Shown piece after piece: positions 27,598 through 36,357 of a DNA stretch of 64,000 nucleotides (its first letter is position 1; each line of letters begins with the position of its first letter). Source of the stretch: Bordetella parapertussis (GTDB lineage Bacteria > Pseudomonadota > Gammaproteobacteria > Burkholderiales > SG8-41). The DNA lies in the NCBI GenBank assembly GCA_945885345.1, contig CAMCYP010000003.1, forward strand, positions 86,150 through 150,149, written 5' to 3'. The translations under genes and the position numbers were made by a program. Below the pieces are notes generated by a model. That model was not told the DNA's origin and ran no database searches. It saw nothing but the letters and a program-made list of their open reading frames with translations.

Positions 27598-28488
27598 TCA
27601 ACACCCGCGTTTTTTCAGCTGCGACTGCGCAGTGCTGTACAACACGTCGCTGCCCGACTCACCCGCGCGCGCGATCTGCGCGCAGGTCGAGCGGGCGGCA
27701 TAAATCACCGCAACCGACAGAAAATATTCCGGCGCTTCGCGCGCAGCCAGGCGGTCGAAAATGTCCTGCGGCGTTGCCGGATTCCTCGCCAGCGCCGCCA
27801 GCACCATGGTCTGGTAGAGCTTGTACTCGATGTCCCCCGGAAAATCGCCGCGGCCGACATTCGCCAGGCGCTGTGCCATCGCCGGCGTGAGGTGCGCATT
27901 GCCGGCGAGGCCCGCCACGCGGTCATAGCTCAGCGGCCCGGCGGCGATTTTTTCCAGGGACGCCATTGGCGTATTGGGATGCGCCCCGGCCAGCGACACC
28001 AGATAATTGTCGCGCCCGTCATCCACCACCGCCACCAGCAATGCGGCCGGTGTTGCCGGGTTCTTCAGCAGCGCCTCATCGACGTCACGCCGCCCCAGCG
28101 GCAGCCAGGACTGACTGATCTCCGTCAGCATCTCCGGCGTGGCCTGCGGGTCACGCGCCACCGCCAGCGCATTGCGGAACAGCAGCAGGGCGCTGATCAC
28201 CAGCAGCGCAACCGCCAGCAACACCGACGCCGCCAGCATGTGCCCGCTGCGCCACGATTGCCGACCGGCGATCGCATCGGCAAATGAAAATCCGACATAC
28301 ACCACCGCCCATCCGATCACCGCCGCCAGCGCGCCATACACCGGCACAAACAACAGGCCGATCGCTGCGGTGGAACTGGTGGAGGTGAATACCGCGTACA
28401 GCACCCAGGCAGTGGCGCAGAGGAAACCCGCGACGGCGCCGAGGGCGTAGATCAGTTTTCGGCTTCGGTTCGCCGTTGATTGATTCAT
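27598..28488 (-). CDS. Membrane protein with leucine-rich-variant-type repeats
   Basis: 296 aa from ATG 28488. Three hydrophobic segments in the first 120 residues (IYALGAVAGFLCATAWVLYA; IGLLFVPVYGALAAVIGWAV; MLAASVLLAVALLVISALLL), then a soluble part with imperfect helical repeats such as LLKNPATPAALLVAV, LAGNAHLTPAMAQRLAN and ALARNPATPQDIFDRLA. The N-P-x-T-P beginnings recall leucine-rich-repeat variants. It is convergent with the gene before it. Role unknown; a scaffold or binding function is a guess. Confidence 0.7.
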   Translation of the reverse strand: MNQSTANRSRKLIYALGAVAGFLCATAWVLYAVFTSTSSTAAIGLLFVPVYGALAAVIGWAVVYVGFSFADAIAGRQSWRSGHMLAASVLLAVALLVISALLLFRNALAVARDPQATPEMLTEISQSWLPLGRRDVDEALLKNPATPAALLVAVVDDGRDNYLVSLAGAHPNTPMASLEKIAAGPLSYDRVAGLAGNAHLTPAMAQRLANVGRGDFPGDIEYKLYQTMVLAALARNPATPQDIFDRLAAREAPEYFLSVAVIYAARSTCAQIARAGESGSDVLYSTAQSQLKKRGC

Positions 28489-29129
28489 TGCAGAAACCAC
28501 CCCACCCCGTTCGTCCTGAGCCCGTCGAAGGACAATCCGGCTCCACTTGCAGAATACACGCGTCACCCCCATTTGTTCAGACAGGTACCGCCATCGGCTT
28601 CATGGCCCCGATGGTCTGGCCGCTGGTCGTGGCACGGTCGCGGTGGAACTTCGATGCCGATCCGCGGTCTGTAATAATGACAACGCCTGCGCCACGGAAC
28701 CCCGTTCCGAAAAGCCCCGGCGAAGTTAACAAGGTTTTATTAAGTCATATCCGGTCGCAGCAATGCCACCGCAATCGAATCTGGGACCGTACGGCAATGA
28801 ACACGCTGCAAAAATTCATGCGCACTGCCGCACGCCTGTTTGACGGGCGGGATTTCCTGCGCCTGCAGCCCCCAGCCGCCCTGGTTCCAGTTCGTATCAC
28901 CACGACGGCACAGCGCCGCCACGCACGGAGATCAGGGGCATCCACCGCCTTTGTCTCCACGGCCCGGTAACCACACCCGCCTCCAGCCATCCTGTCCGGC
29001 GGAACGTGTTGCCGGGCCTGAACCAGCAAACCTGAGCTGTAGCCGCAGTGACAGCGACATGCGCCCGCGAGGCGCCGCGCGGCATTTGCTCGTCATTCAT
29101 CCGCAACACCGCAATACCAGAGGCAAACC
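28489..29129. other. 640-bp gap with no convincing gene
   Basis: A repeat unit of the GTTCG..CTGAGCC..GTCGAAGG type lies at 28507-28533, just upstream of the membrane-protein start. From 28560 to 29090 both strands have only short frames with poor coding character, for example 28797-28970 (57 codons, plus). A decayed gene is possible but I could not identify it. The 3' end must hold the rnk promoter. Confidence 0.4.
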
Positions 29130-29552
29130 ATGGAAAAAAATAATGTTATCTGTCTGACCAATCACGACCTGAAACGGCTGCGTCAGCTGATCGCCGATCT
29201 CACGCAACGCGCCCGCAGCATGCCGGCCGGTGTCGATGCGCTGGAGGAAATTCTTGACCTCGGCCGCATCGTGCCGCCTCAGGACATCCCGCGCGATATC
29301 GTCACGATGAACTCGAAAGTGGTGTTCGAGGACCTGGAATCGCGCGAACAACGCGAAGCCGTCATTGCCTACCCGCAGGATGCGGACCCGCATTCGGGAA
29401 AAATCTCGGTGCTGTCACCGGTCGGCATTGCCCTGCTGGGACTTGCCGCGGGCACGGAAACCGAACTGCCGCTGCCGCACGGCCACCTGGCACGCATCCG
29501 CATCCGTGAAGTCAGCTACCAGCCCGAGGCCCACGGCGAATACGCGCTGTAG
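29130..29552 (+). CDS. rnk: Regulator of nucleoside diphosphate kinase, Rnk-like
   Basis: 140 aa. N-terminal coiled region (LTNHDLKRLRQLIADLTQRA) and a C-terminal GreA/GreB-type domain with MNSKVVFEDLESREQREAVI, ISVLSPVGIALLGLAAG and PHGHLARIRIREVSYQPEAHGEY. This is the Rnk family, which binds RNA polymerase in the secondary channel region without Gre cleavage activity and affects nucleotide kinase levels. An intrinsic terminator follows about 60 bp downstream. Confidence 0.88.
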   Translation: MEKNNVICLTNHDLKRLRQLIADLTQRARSMPAGVDALEEILDLGRIVPPQDIPRDIVTMNSKVVFEDLESREQREAVIAYPQDADPHSGKISVLSPVGIALLGLAAGTETELPLPHGHLARIRIREVSYQPEAHGEYAL

Positions 29553-29611
29553 CGTGGGCCGCTGGGCGCCGTGCACCGCTGGAATAAGGCTTTATAGAGA
29601 CCAGATAAAGC

Positions 29612-29640
29612 AAAAACCGGGGACATGCCCCGGTTTTTTT
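29612..29640. terminator. Intrinsic terminator after rnk
   Basis: Stem CCGGGG / CCCCGG (29617-29622, 29628-29633), loop ACATG, followed by seven T on the plus strand and preceded by five A, so it can also end the convergent tcuA transcript. Confidence 0.88.
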
Positions 29641-29656
29641 CCTGCCTGAAAAACAG

Positions 29657-31234
29657 CTACTTCTTCTTCACCGCTTTCTTTGCCGGCTTGGTTGCCTTCC
29701 CGGCTGGCGTTTTTTTCGCAGCAGCTTTTTTCACAACCTTGACTTTGCCTTTGCCACCCACCGCCTCCTTCGCCGCACTCCGTCCCGCAATCCGCCCGAA
29801 CACCGCGCCCGACATCAGCCCGGTGCCCAGCGCATAGTTGTAGTGAAACAAGCCGCCGACCATCTCGCCGCAGGTGTAGAGGCCGGGGATGGGTTTCCAG
29901 CCGGTGGAGATCACGCGCGCGTCCTTGTCGATTTTCAGGCCGCCGAAAGTGAAGGTGATGCCGCCGGTGACGGGCCATGACACATAAGGCGGGGTGTCGA
30001 GTTTCTGCGCCCAGTTGGTTTTCGGCGGAGCTATGCCTTCAGTATGCAGGCCATCGAGCACCGCAGCGTTGAAGGGGCCACCACGTTCGCAGGCAGCGTT
30101 GTATTCCTTCAGCGTCTGCATCGCCTGCGCCTGATCGACTTTCAGTTGCTTGACCAGGCCTTCCAGCGTATCGGCGCGGAAGGGTTCGCTGCTCGAATAG
30201 CGCGGCTCCAGCAGGTGCATCGTTTTGGCATCAAAGATCTGGTAGACCATGCCCTTCGGCTGCTTGAGGATCAGGCCGCCGTATTTGGCATAGGTGAAGG
30301 CCTGGAAATCAACCGCTTCGTCGATCCAGCGTTTGCCTTCGACGTTGATCATCACGCCGTAGGGATAAGACAGGCGGTTGGTCTTGTCGGTGAGGTCACG
30401 CCGGCCGTAGTCGGGCGCGTCGGTGACGATGGGGGTGGCATGGCAGCCGCCCCAGTGGCCCCAGGGCATCGCGCCGGCTTCAATCGCCATGCGCAGGCCG
30501 TCGCCGTAGTTGAAGTTAGAGCCGCGCACCTTGGCGTGGCCCCATTCCTGGCCGAGGAAGTGCGTGCGCCACGCCGGATTGGTTTCAAATCCGCCGCTGC
30601 CGAGGATGACTGCTTTTGCCTTGAGGGTCTGCAGGCCTTTTTCGCCGCGCACCTTGACGCCGCGCACTGCGCCCTGCCCGTCCATCGCCAGATCGAGCAC
30701 ATGCGCTTCGTAACGGATTTCGATGCCCATGTCTTCGCAGGTCTTGAACCATTGCTTCGACAGACCGACACCTTCGTGCACGGTGCGGATGATGGCGCCG
30801 CGCGGCCACTTGATCTTGTCACCAACCTTGATGCCCATCACCGACTTGGCGAGTTCGAAGTGGTGTTTGCCCACATCCTGCAGCCAGCAGGTGGTGTCAT
30901 AGGATTCGTCGATCATCAGCTTTGACAGCTCGGGATCCGTTTTGCCTTCGGTGACGCGCATCAGATCTTCGGTGAAGGCTTCGTGCGGATAGGTCGGCAC
31001 GCCGCTGCGGAAACCGGGGTATTCCTCTTCGGCATCGGGCACGAAGCGGTCAAGCTGGTCAACATGGTCAAAGACAAAACGGAAAATCGCACCGCTGAAA
31101 TGGGTGTTGCCGCCGCGCTGGCCCTTGGGCGCTTTTTCCAGCAACAGTACTTTTTTCGCGCCGTTTTCGCGTGCCGATACGGCGGCCGCGCAGGCTGCGT
31201 TGCCGCCGCCGACGACGATGACGTCATAATCCAT
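29657..31234 (-). CDS. tcuA: FAD-dependent tricarballylate-dehydrogenase-like protein with Lys-rich tail
   Basis: 525 aa. FAD-binding start MDYDVIVVGGGNAACAAAVS, then RGGNTHFSGA, and a late flavin stretch ITFTFGGLKIDKDARVI followed by GLYTCGEMVGGLFHYNYALG. This is the TcuA/fumarate-reductase flavoprotein fold; TcuA oxidises tricarballylate to cis-aconitate. Residues 493-525 form an added tail with 14 lysines of 33 residues and Ala/Pro spacers, like histone-H1-type repeats, not normal for TcuA. Divergent to the PrpD-like operon, which suggests a shared carboxylate pathway. Confidence 0.82.
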   Translation of the reverse strand: MDYDVIVVGGGNAACAAAVSARENGAKKVLLLEKAPKGQRGGNTHFSGAIFRFVFDHVDQLDRFVPDAEEEYPGFRSGVPTYPHEAFTEDLMRVTEGKTDPELSKLMIDESYDTTCWLQDVGKHHFELAKSVMGIKVGDKIKWPRGAIIRTVHEGVGLSKQWFKTCEDMGIEIRYEAHVLDLAMDGQGAVRGVKVRGEKGLQTLKAKAVILGSGGFETNPAWRTHFLGQEWGHAKVRGSNFNYGDGLRMAIEAGAMPWGHWGGCHATPIVTDAPDYGRRDLTDKTNRLSYPYGVMINVEGKRWIDEAVDFQAFTYAKYGGLILKQPKGMVYQIFDAKTMHLLEPRYSSSEPFRADTLEGLVKQLKVDQAQAMQTLKEYNAACERGGPFNAAVLDGLHTEGIAPPKTNWAQKLDTPPYVSWPVTGGITFTFGGLKIDKDARVISTGWKPIPGLYTCGEMVGGLFHYNYALGTGLMSGAVFGRIAGRSAAKEAVGGKGKVKVVKKAAAKKTPAGKATKPAKKAVKKK

Positions 31235-31473
31235 TTATTGGACTCCTGATGGGTATTTTGGATGCAAAACCGATAAAAACACCGGGCGACTGATGTGCCT
31301 TCACCTCAAACTCCTCCGGCACTTCACCTGTATGTCCAGTATGCGGCGGTGGCCAAAATCGTGTCAAGAAATGCGCCGCGATTTTGATTTTGACATGTGG
31401 ACTCACTGCTGCTTAACCACGTTGCACCGCGCTGTGCTGGGGTAAACTGCGCGCAGCCAGAGGAGGAAACACC

Positions 31474-32880
31474 ATGAACGATGACCGCCGCGTTGCGGCT
31501 GCGCGCACTGCTGCGCCTGCGCCCGCTCCTACCCTGGAGCTCGCCGCCTGGATCAGCGGATTGAAATACGAAGACATTCCTGCGCGCACGCGTGAAGTTG
31601 TGCGCATCGCCATCCTCGACACGCTGGGTTGCGGCATCTACGGATTCGGCACGCCGTGGGCCGGCATGATGCTGCAATGGGCGCGTGCCGGCAGTTCTGG
31701 CCGCGGTGACGCCACGGTGTGGGGCGAAAAAAGTCCGTCGCTGCGCGTCGCCGATGCGGCAATGGTCAATGGTTCTGCCGCGCATGCTTTTGAACTCGAC
31801 GATTATCACAATGCCAAGTTGCACGCCGGCGCGATTGCCGTCCCGGCAGCACTGGCGATGGGCGAAAAACTCGGTTCCGATGGCAAGGCCATCATCACCG
31901 CCATTGCTGCCGGTTACGAAACCATGATCCGCTCCAGCCTGGCATCGAACCCGTCGGCAACGCGATTGCGCGGCTGGCACATCACCGGCATCTACGGCCC
32001 CTTCGCCGCCGCCGCGGCCTGCGCATCGCTGATGAAACTCGATCCCGAGCAGACGGCGTGGGCACTGGGCCTCGCCGGCACGCAAGGCGCCGGTACCTGG
32101 GCCTTCAACGCCGACGGCACCATGAGCAAACGCCTGCATGCCGGCAAGGCCGCGCATTCCGGCGTGCTCGCCGCTGAACTCGCGGCAATGGGCTACAGCG
32201 GCCCGACGCAGATTTACGAATCCGAGGATGGCGGCGTACTGAAAGCGCATTCCGACCACAGCGATGTGACGCAACTGACACGCGACCTCGGCCGCGTCTG
32301 GCACACCGACAAGAATTCGATCAAGCCTTATTCCTGCTGCGGCAGCGCGCACGCCTACATCGACGCCGCGCTGGCGGTGCGCAAAAAAATCGGTGCGCCG
32401 TGGGATGCCAAACGCCGCGTCAAGGTGGGGCTGTCGAACGTGGTCGACGTGCAGTGCGGATTCAACTACGCGCCGGGCAGCGCGCTGAACGCGCAGATGA
32501 GCGTGCGCTACGTGATCGCCGCAGCACTCGCCGACGGCCAGGTGCTGCCGCCGCAGTTCACCGATGAACGCATGGGCGATCCGGCACTGGTCAAACTCGC
32601 GGCACAGCTCGAATGCGAACACGACCCGAAACTTGATGCGCTGTATCCGGCGCATTTCGCCGGCTGGGTCGCTGCCGAAAAAGACGGGCAGTGGGTACGC
32701 CAGGACATCCTCAACCCCACCGGTTCGGTCGACAACCCGGTTGATGCCAAGGGTGTCACCGAGAAAATCCGCGGCATCCTGCCGCATGCGCCGGTGGACG
32801 CCATTGCCAAGGTTGCACTGAACATCGAGAACCATTCGGTACGTGAACTGCTGGCACTGGCAGCGCAGCATAAAGCCTGA
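31474..32880 (+). CDS. MmgE/PrpD-family protein
   Basis: 468 aa, normal family size. Conserved stretches: IAILDTLGCGIYGFGTPW, MVNGSAAHAFELDDYHNAKLHAGAI, HITGIYGPFAAAAACASL, RLHAGKAAHSGVLAAELA and KPYSCCGSAHAYIDA. The family includes 2-methylcitrate dehydratase, cis-aconitate decarboxylase and iminodisuccinate epimerase, which isomerise or dehydrate small carboxylates. Start has AGGAGG upstream. First gene of a three-gene operon with the reductase and Bug receptor that follow. Substrate not predictable. Confidence 0.88.
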   Translation: MNDDRRVAAARTAAPAPAPTLELAAWISGLKYEDIPARTREVVRIAILDTLGCGIYGFGTPWAGMMLQWARAGSSGRGDATVWGEKSPSLRVADAAMVNGSAAHAFELDDYHNAKLHAGAIAVPAALAMGEKLGSDGKAIITAIAAGYETMIRSSLASNPSATRLRGWHITGIYGPFAAAAACASLMKLDPEQTAWALGLAGTQGAGTWAFNADGTMSKRLHAGKAAHSGVLAAELAAMGYSGPTQIYESEDGGVLKAHSDHSDVTQLTRDLGRVWHTDKNSIKPYSCCGSAHAYIDAALAVRKKIGAPWDAKRRVKVGLSNVVDVQCGFNYAPGSALNAQMSVRYVIAAALADGQVLPPQFTDERMGDPALVKLAAQLECEHDPKLDALYPAHFAGWVAAEKDGQWVRQDILNPTGSVDNPVDAKGVTEKIRGILPHAPVDAIAKVALNIENHSVRELLALAAQHKA

Positions 32881-32904
32881 TCAATCCGGAAAACCGAAAA
32901 TACC

Positions 32905-33939
32905 ATGACAAAAAAAATCGCAGTACTGGGCGCGGGCGCGATCGGCAGCAGCATAGGTGCCGACCTGACGCAGGCCAATTTCGACGTCACGCTGATTGAC
33001 CAGTGGCCGGCGCATGTCCGCGCCATGAAAACCAACGGACTGCAGGTACAGTTCAAGGATTCGCAGTTCCAGGTGCCGGTGAAGGCGCTGCAACTGTGCC
33101 ACATGGCCTCGGCCAACCTGCAGTTCGACCTCGTGTTCCTCGCCGCCAAATCCAATGACACGCGCTGGATGACGGAATTCATCAAGCCGTACCTGAAACC
33201 CGACGGCGTGGTGGTCGGCACGCAGAACGGCATGAATGACGATGCCATCGCCTCCATCGTCGGCCGCGAGCGCGTGATCGGCTGCGTCGTCGAGTTGCAG
33301 GCGGAACTGTTCACGCCGGGCCAGATCCAGCGCAACACCACGCGCAAGGGTTCGTGGTTCAGCGTCGGCGAACTCGACAGCAGCTACACGCCGCGAGTCA
33401 AGGAAATTGCCGCGATCATGGGCAAGGTCGGCCGCTGCGACGTGACCAACAATATCTACGGCGCAAAATGGACCAAGCTGATCGCCAACACCATGACCAT
33501 GGGGCCGTTCGGACTGCTCGGGCTGCGCAATGTCGAGGCTGCGGCACTGCCCGGCATGTTCGACATCTCGGTCAAACTCGGCAAGGAATCCTTCGCCGTC
33601 GGCACCGCGCTGGGCTACCGCATGGAACCGATTTTCGGACTGCGCGCCGACGAATTCGCCGGCTCCAGTGACGAAAACCTGGTGACCACCATGAAAACGC
33701 TGCTGTCGCATGTCGGCGGCGGCCGCACCGCGCCGATCCACGACCACCTGAAGGGCCGCGCCAGCGAGATCGAATTCATCAGCGGCCTGGTCGCGCGCAA
33801 GGGCCGCGAACTGGGCATCGCCACACCAGCCAACGAAGTGGTAACCGCCATTGACCGCCAGATCAACCGCGGCGAAATCACCATGGATGCAGCGAATTAT
33901 TCATTGCTGCAGGCCGGCGTCAGCGCCACAGCGGCGTAA
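32905..33939 (+). CDS. Ketopantoate-reductase-family dehydrogenase
   Basis: 344 aa. Rossmann start KKIAVLGAGAIGSSIGADL, then FDLVFLAAKSNDTRWM and GTQNGMNDD (2-dehydropantoate 2-reductase-type), and the catalytic-Lys region YGAKWTKLIANTMTMGP. The C-terminal helical domain has DHLKGRASEIEFISGLVARKG. It reduces a 2-oxo acid or a related substrate with NADPH. Its position between an MmgE/PrpD gene and a Bug receptor argues for a catabolic role rather than pantothenate synthesis. 24 bp after the preceding gene. Confidence 0.86.
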   Translation: MTKKIAVLGAGAIGSSIGADLTQANFDVTLIDQWPAHVRAMKTNGLQVQFKDSQFQVPVKALQLCHMASANLQFDLVFLAAKSNDTRWMTEFIKPYLKPDGVVVGTQNGMNDDAIASIVGRERVIGCVVELQAELFTPGQIQRNTTRKGSWFSVGELDSSYTPRVKEIAAIMGKVGRCDVTNNIYGAKWTKLIANTMTMGPFGLLGLRNVEAAALPGMFDISVKLGKESFAVGTALGYRMEPIFGLRADEFAGSSDENLVTTMKTLLSHVGGGRTAPIHDHLKGRASEIEFISGLVARKGRELGIATPANEVVTAIDRQINRGEITMDAANYSLLQAGVSATAA

Positions 33940-33961
33940 GATGTTTTCCGGAGGAGAAAAA

Positions 33962-35017
33962 ATGTACAAAAAAAATACAAGCGCCGTTCGGGCTGAGCTT
34001 GCCGAAGCCCTGCCCTTCGACAGGCTCAGGGCGAACGGAATTGGTGTACTTGCACTGGCAAAAAAATCAATCGTCGTATGCGCGTGCTTCGCTGCCACCG
34101 CAACAGCCGCGACGGCCGCCACGTTTCCCGAACGTCCGGTGCGCCTAGTCGCGGCTTCCGCTGCCGGCGGCGGCACCGACATCATCGCGCGCCTGATCTC
34201 GCAGCAACTGACAACGGTATGGGGCCAGCAGGTGATCGTCGACAACCGGCCCGGCGGCGGCGGCGTGATCGCCACCGACATCACCGCCAAGGCGGTGCCC
34301 GACGGTTACACGCTGCTGCTGCAGAGCGTGGGCATTTCCTATGCGCCGGCGCTGTACAAAAAACTGCCTTTCGACATCAAACGCGACATCGTCGCGGTCA
34401 CCATCGTCGGCAGCCAGCCCTTCGTGCTGGCCGTGCACCCCTCGCTGCCGGTGAAATCGGTCACTGAACTGGTGCGGCTCGCCAAAATAAAACCCGGAGA
34501 AATACTCTTTGCTTCGGGCGGTGTCAGTGGCGCCTCACACCTCGGATCGGAACTGTTTCGCGTCATCGCCGGCATTAACATCGTGCACGTACCGTACAAG
34601 GGCACGGGACCCGGCGTGACCGCGCTGCTGACCGGCGAAGTGCAGATGGCGATTGCCGGCGTCGGCACCATGTTGCCGCACGCCAAAAGCGGCAAAGTGC
34701 GCGCACTCGCGGTCACCGGCGCCAAACGCAGCCCGGCGGCGCCGGATCTGCCGACGGTCGCTGAGAACGGCCTGCCCGGTTATGCTTTTGATGTCTGGTA
34801 CGGCGTGTTTGCACCGGCAAAAACGCCGCGCGCGACGCTGGTCAAAATCAACACCGATGCCGGCACCGCGCTGCGCGATGCCGAAACCATCAAACGCTTT
34901 GCCGGCGCCGGCATTGACCTCATCGGCGGCAGCTATGATGAATCCAACCAGTACTTGCAGGCGGAAATGACCAAGTGGGCCAAAGTCATCCGCGAAGCGG
35001 GCATCACTGCGGATTAG
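33962..35017 (+). CDS. TctC/Bug-family receptor with repeat element inside its N-terminus
   Basis: 351 aa from ATG 33962, with GGAGGAG upstream. Periplasmic binding protein of the tripartite tricarboxylate transporter type: FPERPVRLVAASAAGGGTDI, QQVIVDNRPGGGG, AVPDGYTLLLQ, VHVPYKGTGPGVTALLTGEV and VRALAVTGAKR. The leader is odd: an inverted-repeat element (33984-34038) is read in frame as about 18 residues (VRAELAEALPFDRLRANG) between MYKKN and the hydrophobic signal core VLALAKKSIVVCACFAA. Still open-frame, so it may work or may be impaired in export. Last gene of the PrpD-like operon. Confidence 0.88.
   Translation: MYKKNTSAVRAELAEALPFDRLRANGIGVLALAKKSIVVCACFAATATAATAATFPERPVRLVAASAAGGGTDIIARLISQQLTTVWGQQVIVDNRPGGGGVIATDITAKAVPDGYTLLLQSVGISYAPALYKKLPFDIKRDIVAVTIVGSQPFVLAVHPSLPVKSVTELVRLAKIKPGEILFASGGVSGASHLGSELFRVIAGINIVHVPYKGTGPGVTALLTGEVQMAIAGVGTMLPHAKSGKVRALAVTGAKRSPAAPDLPTVAENGLPGYAFDVWYGVFAPAKTPRATLVKINTDAGTALRDAETIKRFAGAGIDLIGGSYDESNQYLQAEMTKWAKVIREAGITAD
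33984..34038. repeat. Inverted repeat of the GTTCGGGCTGAG family, inside a CDS
   Basis: Left arm 33984-34007 and right arm 34015-34038 are 24-bp imperfect inverted copies with a 7-nt spacer. The arms match the element at 36247-36316 and the single unit at 28507-28533. It is in frame within the Bug leader and adds no stop. Confidence 0.8.
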
Positions 35018-35041
35018 GGTGCTGACTCAATAACCGGGTGA

Positions 35042-35104
35042 GTACGCCATGAAGCTGAATGGAAAAAAGTGGTCAAGGCCGCGAATATCAAAGTAACAAG
35101 CTGA
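35042..35104 (+). pseudogene. C-terminal remnant of a TctC/Bug receptor gene
   Basis: The frame reads VRHEAEWKKVVKAANIKVTS then stop. The segment EWKKVVKAANIKV matches the usual Bug C-terminus (compare KWAKVIREAGITAD at the end of the intact neighbour and KWAAVVKAAGIEP in the Bug gene at 36.8 kb). A stop lies just upstream in frame, so this is only the tail of a lost tandem copy. Short, so moderately supported. Confidence 0.5.
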
Positions 35105-35175
35105 TATCAAACCATTGGGCTGATGTGGTAAAAACGGCGGTACGGACAGCACTGGGTCCGCAGCCCCGTTGTTTT

Positions 35176-35210
35176 AAAATATCAATAAAACAAATAGTTA
35201 TATGAATTTT
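35176..35210 (+). repeat. A-rich recurrent motif
   Basis: AATATCAATAAAACAAATAG and following bases (35176-35210) closely match the minus-strand sequence at 45343-45378 and partly those at 24855-24895 and 13566-13593. Intergenic here, upstream of the cupin gene. Confidence 0.5.
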
Positions 35211-35278
35211 ACCGGCGTTCCGGCGCTGGCGCTTTTTAACCTGGCCGTAGAGCCGCATTACTGGAGACTGCAGCAATC

Positions 35279-35728
35279 ATGAAATTCCGCAGAGTCGTCA
35301 CCGATACCAACAAGGATGGCAAGGCTTACATCAAATTCGACAGCGTCATCGATCCGATCCCGATGCGCCCGGGCTTCCACAACCTTCCGATGTGGGCCAC
35401 CAAAAAATTGCCGGCGGAAATGACCCAGGAAGATCCAAATACCTGGGAGCTGGGCACCAGCCTCGCCGGCGGCAGCGTGTTCCGTCTCGCCAAGTACGAT
35501 CCGGGCGTGGCCAAGCGCTGGCACGTCACCGACTCCGTGGATTATGCGATCTGCCTGGCCGGTGAACTGTGGATGCAACTCGACGGCGGCGAAGAAGTGC
35601 ATCTGACGCCGGGTACCGTGATTATCCAGCGCGCGACCAACCACAACTGGGAAAACCGCGGCAAGGAACCCTGCATCATGGCGTATGTGCTGCTCGCCAC
35701 CGAAGGTGCGAAAACGACGGGCTGGTAA
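35279..35728 (+). CDS. Cupin-domain protein
   Basis: 149 aa, single beta-barrel. Cupin motif 1-like region RWHVTDSVDYAICLAGELWMQLDGGEE and motif 2-like region LTPGTVIIQRATNHNWENRG. Only one clear histidine per motif (RWH.. and NHNW), so the metal site is not certain. Likely a small enzyme or binding protein acting on an aromatic or carboxylate. Preceded by a 260-bp gap containing the Bug remnant. Confidence 0.75.
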   Translation: MKFRRVVTDTNKDGKAYIKFDSVIDPIPMRPGFHNLPMWATKKLPAEMTQEDPNTWELGTSLAGGSVFRLAKYDPGVAKRWHVTDSVDYAICLAGELWMQLDGGEEVHLTPGTVIIQRATNHNWENRGKEPCIMAYVLLATEGAKTTGW

Positions 35729-35817
35729 AGCCCCGGGCCGGGCCTGCTTTCGGCGCGCCGAAGCCGGCCCGGCTTTCCCCGGTAAACTGCAGGACACAGA
35801 CTTACCCAGGAAATCGC

Positions 35818-36228
35818 ATGTCGTATATTGATGAATCCCTGTCCGCCGGCGAAGAGGTTTCGACACTCTTCAAACTGCACTGGGTGGCGCGTATCCCGCT
35901 GGCACTATGGCTGCTGCTGGGCATCCCCACGTTTGGCATCACGCTGGTGATTGCGCTGTACGAATACCTGCGCGTCCGCCACGTCGAACAAGGTGTCACC
36001 AACAAGCGCGTGATCTTCAAGACCGGCATCATCAGCCGCAAATCCGAAGAAATGAAACTGGGCTCGATCGAGACCGTCGAAATCGACCAGGGCGTGATCG
36101 GCCGCATCCTCGACTACGGCAGCGTCAAAGTCACCGGCCGCGGCACCAGCGATGTGTTGTTCCGCCTGGTTGACGATCCGATGGCCGTCAAGCGCGCCAT
36201 CGAAAGCGTCAGCCATCCGATTTCCTAG
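35818..36228 (+). CDS. Membrane protein with bacterial PH domain
   Basis: 136 aa from ATG 35818. Short N-terminus, two hydrophobic segments (IPLALWLLLGIPTFGITLVIALYEYL, effectively a hairpin), then a bPH2-type domain: VTNKRVIFKTGIISRKSEEM, LGSIETVEIDQGVIGRILDYGSVKVTGRG. This is the YdbS-like family, inner membrane, function not well known. Stop is followed by an inverted-repeat element. Confidence 0.82.
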   Translation: MSYIDESLSAGEEVSTLFKLHWVARIPLALWLLLGIPTFGITLVIALYEYLRVRHVEQGVTNKRVIFKTGIISRKSEEMKLGSIETVEIDQGVIGRILDYGSVKVTGRGTSDVLFRLVDDPMAVKRAIESVSHPIS

Positions 36229-36246
36229 TGCATCAAATATTCAGTC

Positions 36247-36316
36247 CCGTTCGGGCTGAGCCTGTCGAAGGACGACCATAAATAAAGACGGGCTTCGACA
36301 GGCTCAGCCCGAACGG
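36247..36316. repeat. Perfect inverted repeat, GTTCGGGCTGAG family
   Basis: Arms 36247-36270 and 36293-36316 are exact 24-bp inverse complements separated by 22 nt. The core is GTTCGGGCTGAGCCTGTCG. Lies between the PH-domain and DoxX genes; on either strand it would form a strong hairpin. Confidence 0.9.
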
Positions 36317-36357
36317 TGGGCAGTTAAAGATCAACAACCATCAGCAAGGAGAACACC

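Noticed and set aside
28476..28970. 164-codon plus-strand frame in the 640-bp gap
   Set aside because: Spans a repeat element and promoter region, with no recognisable domain; cannot be supported as a gene.
31324..32871. 515-codon minus-strand frame
   Set aside because: Antisense to the MmgE/PrpD-like gene; no motifs.
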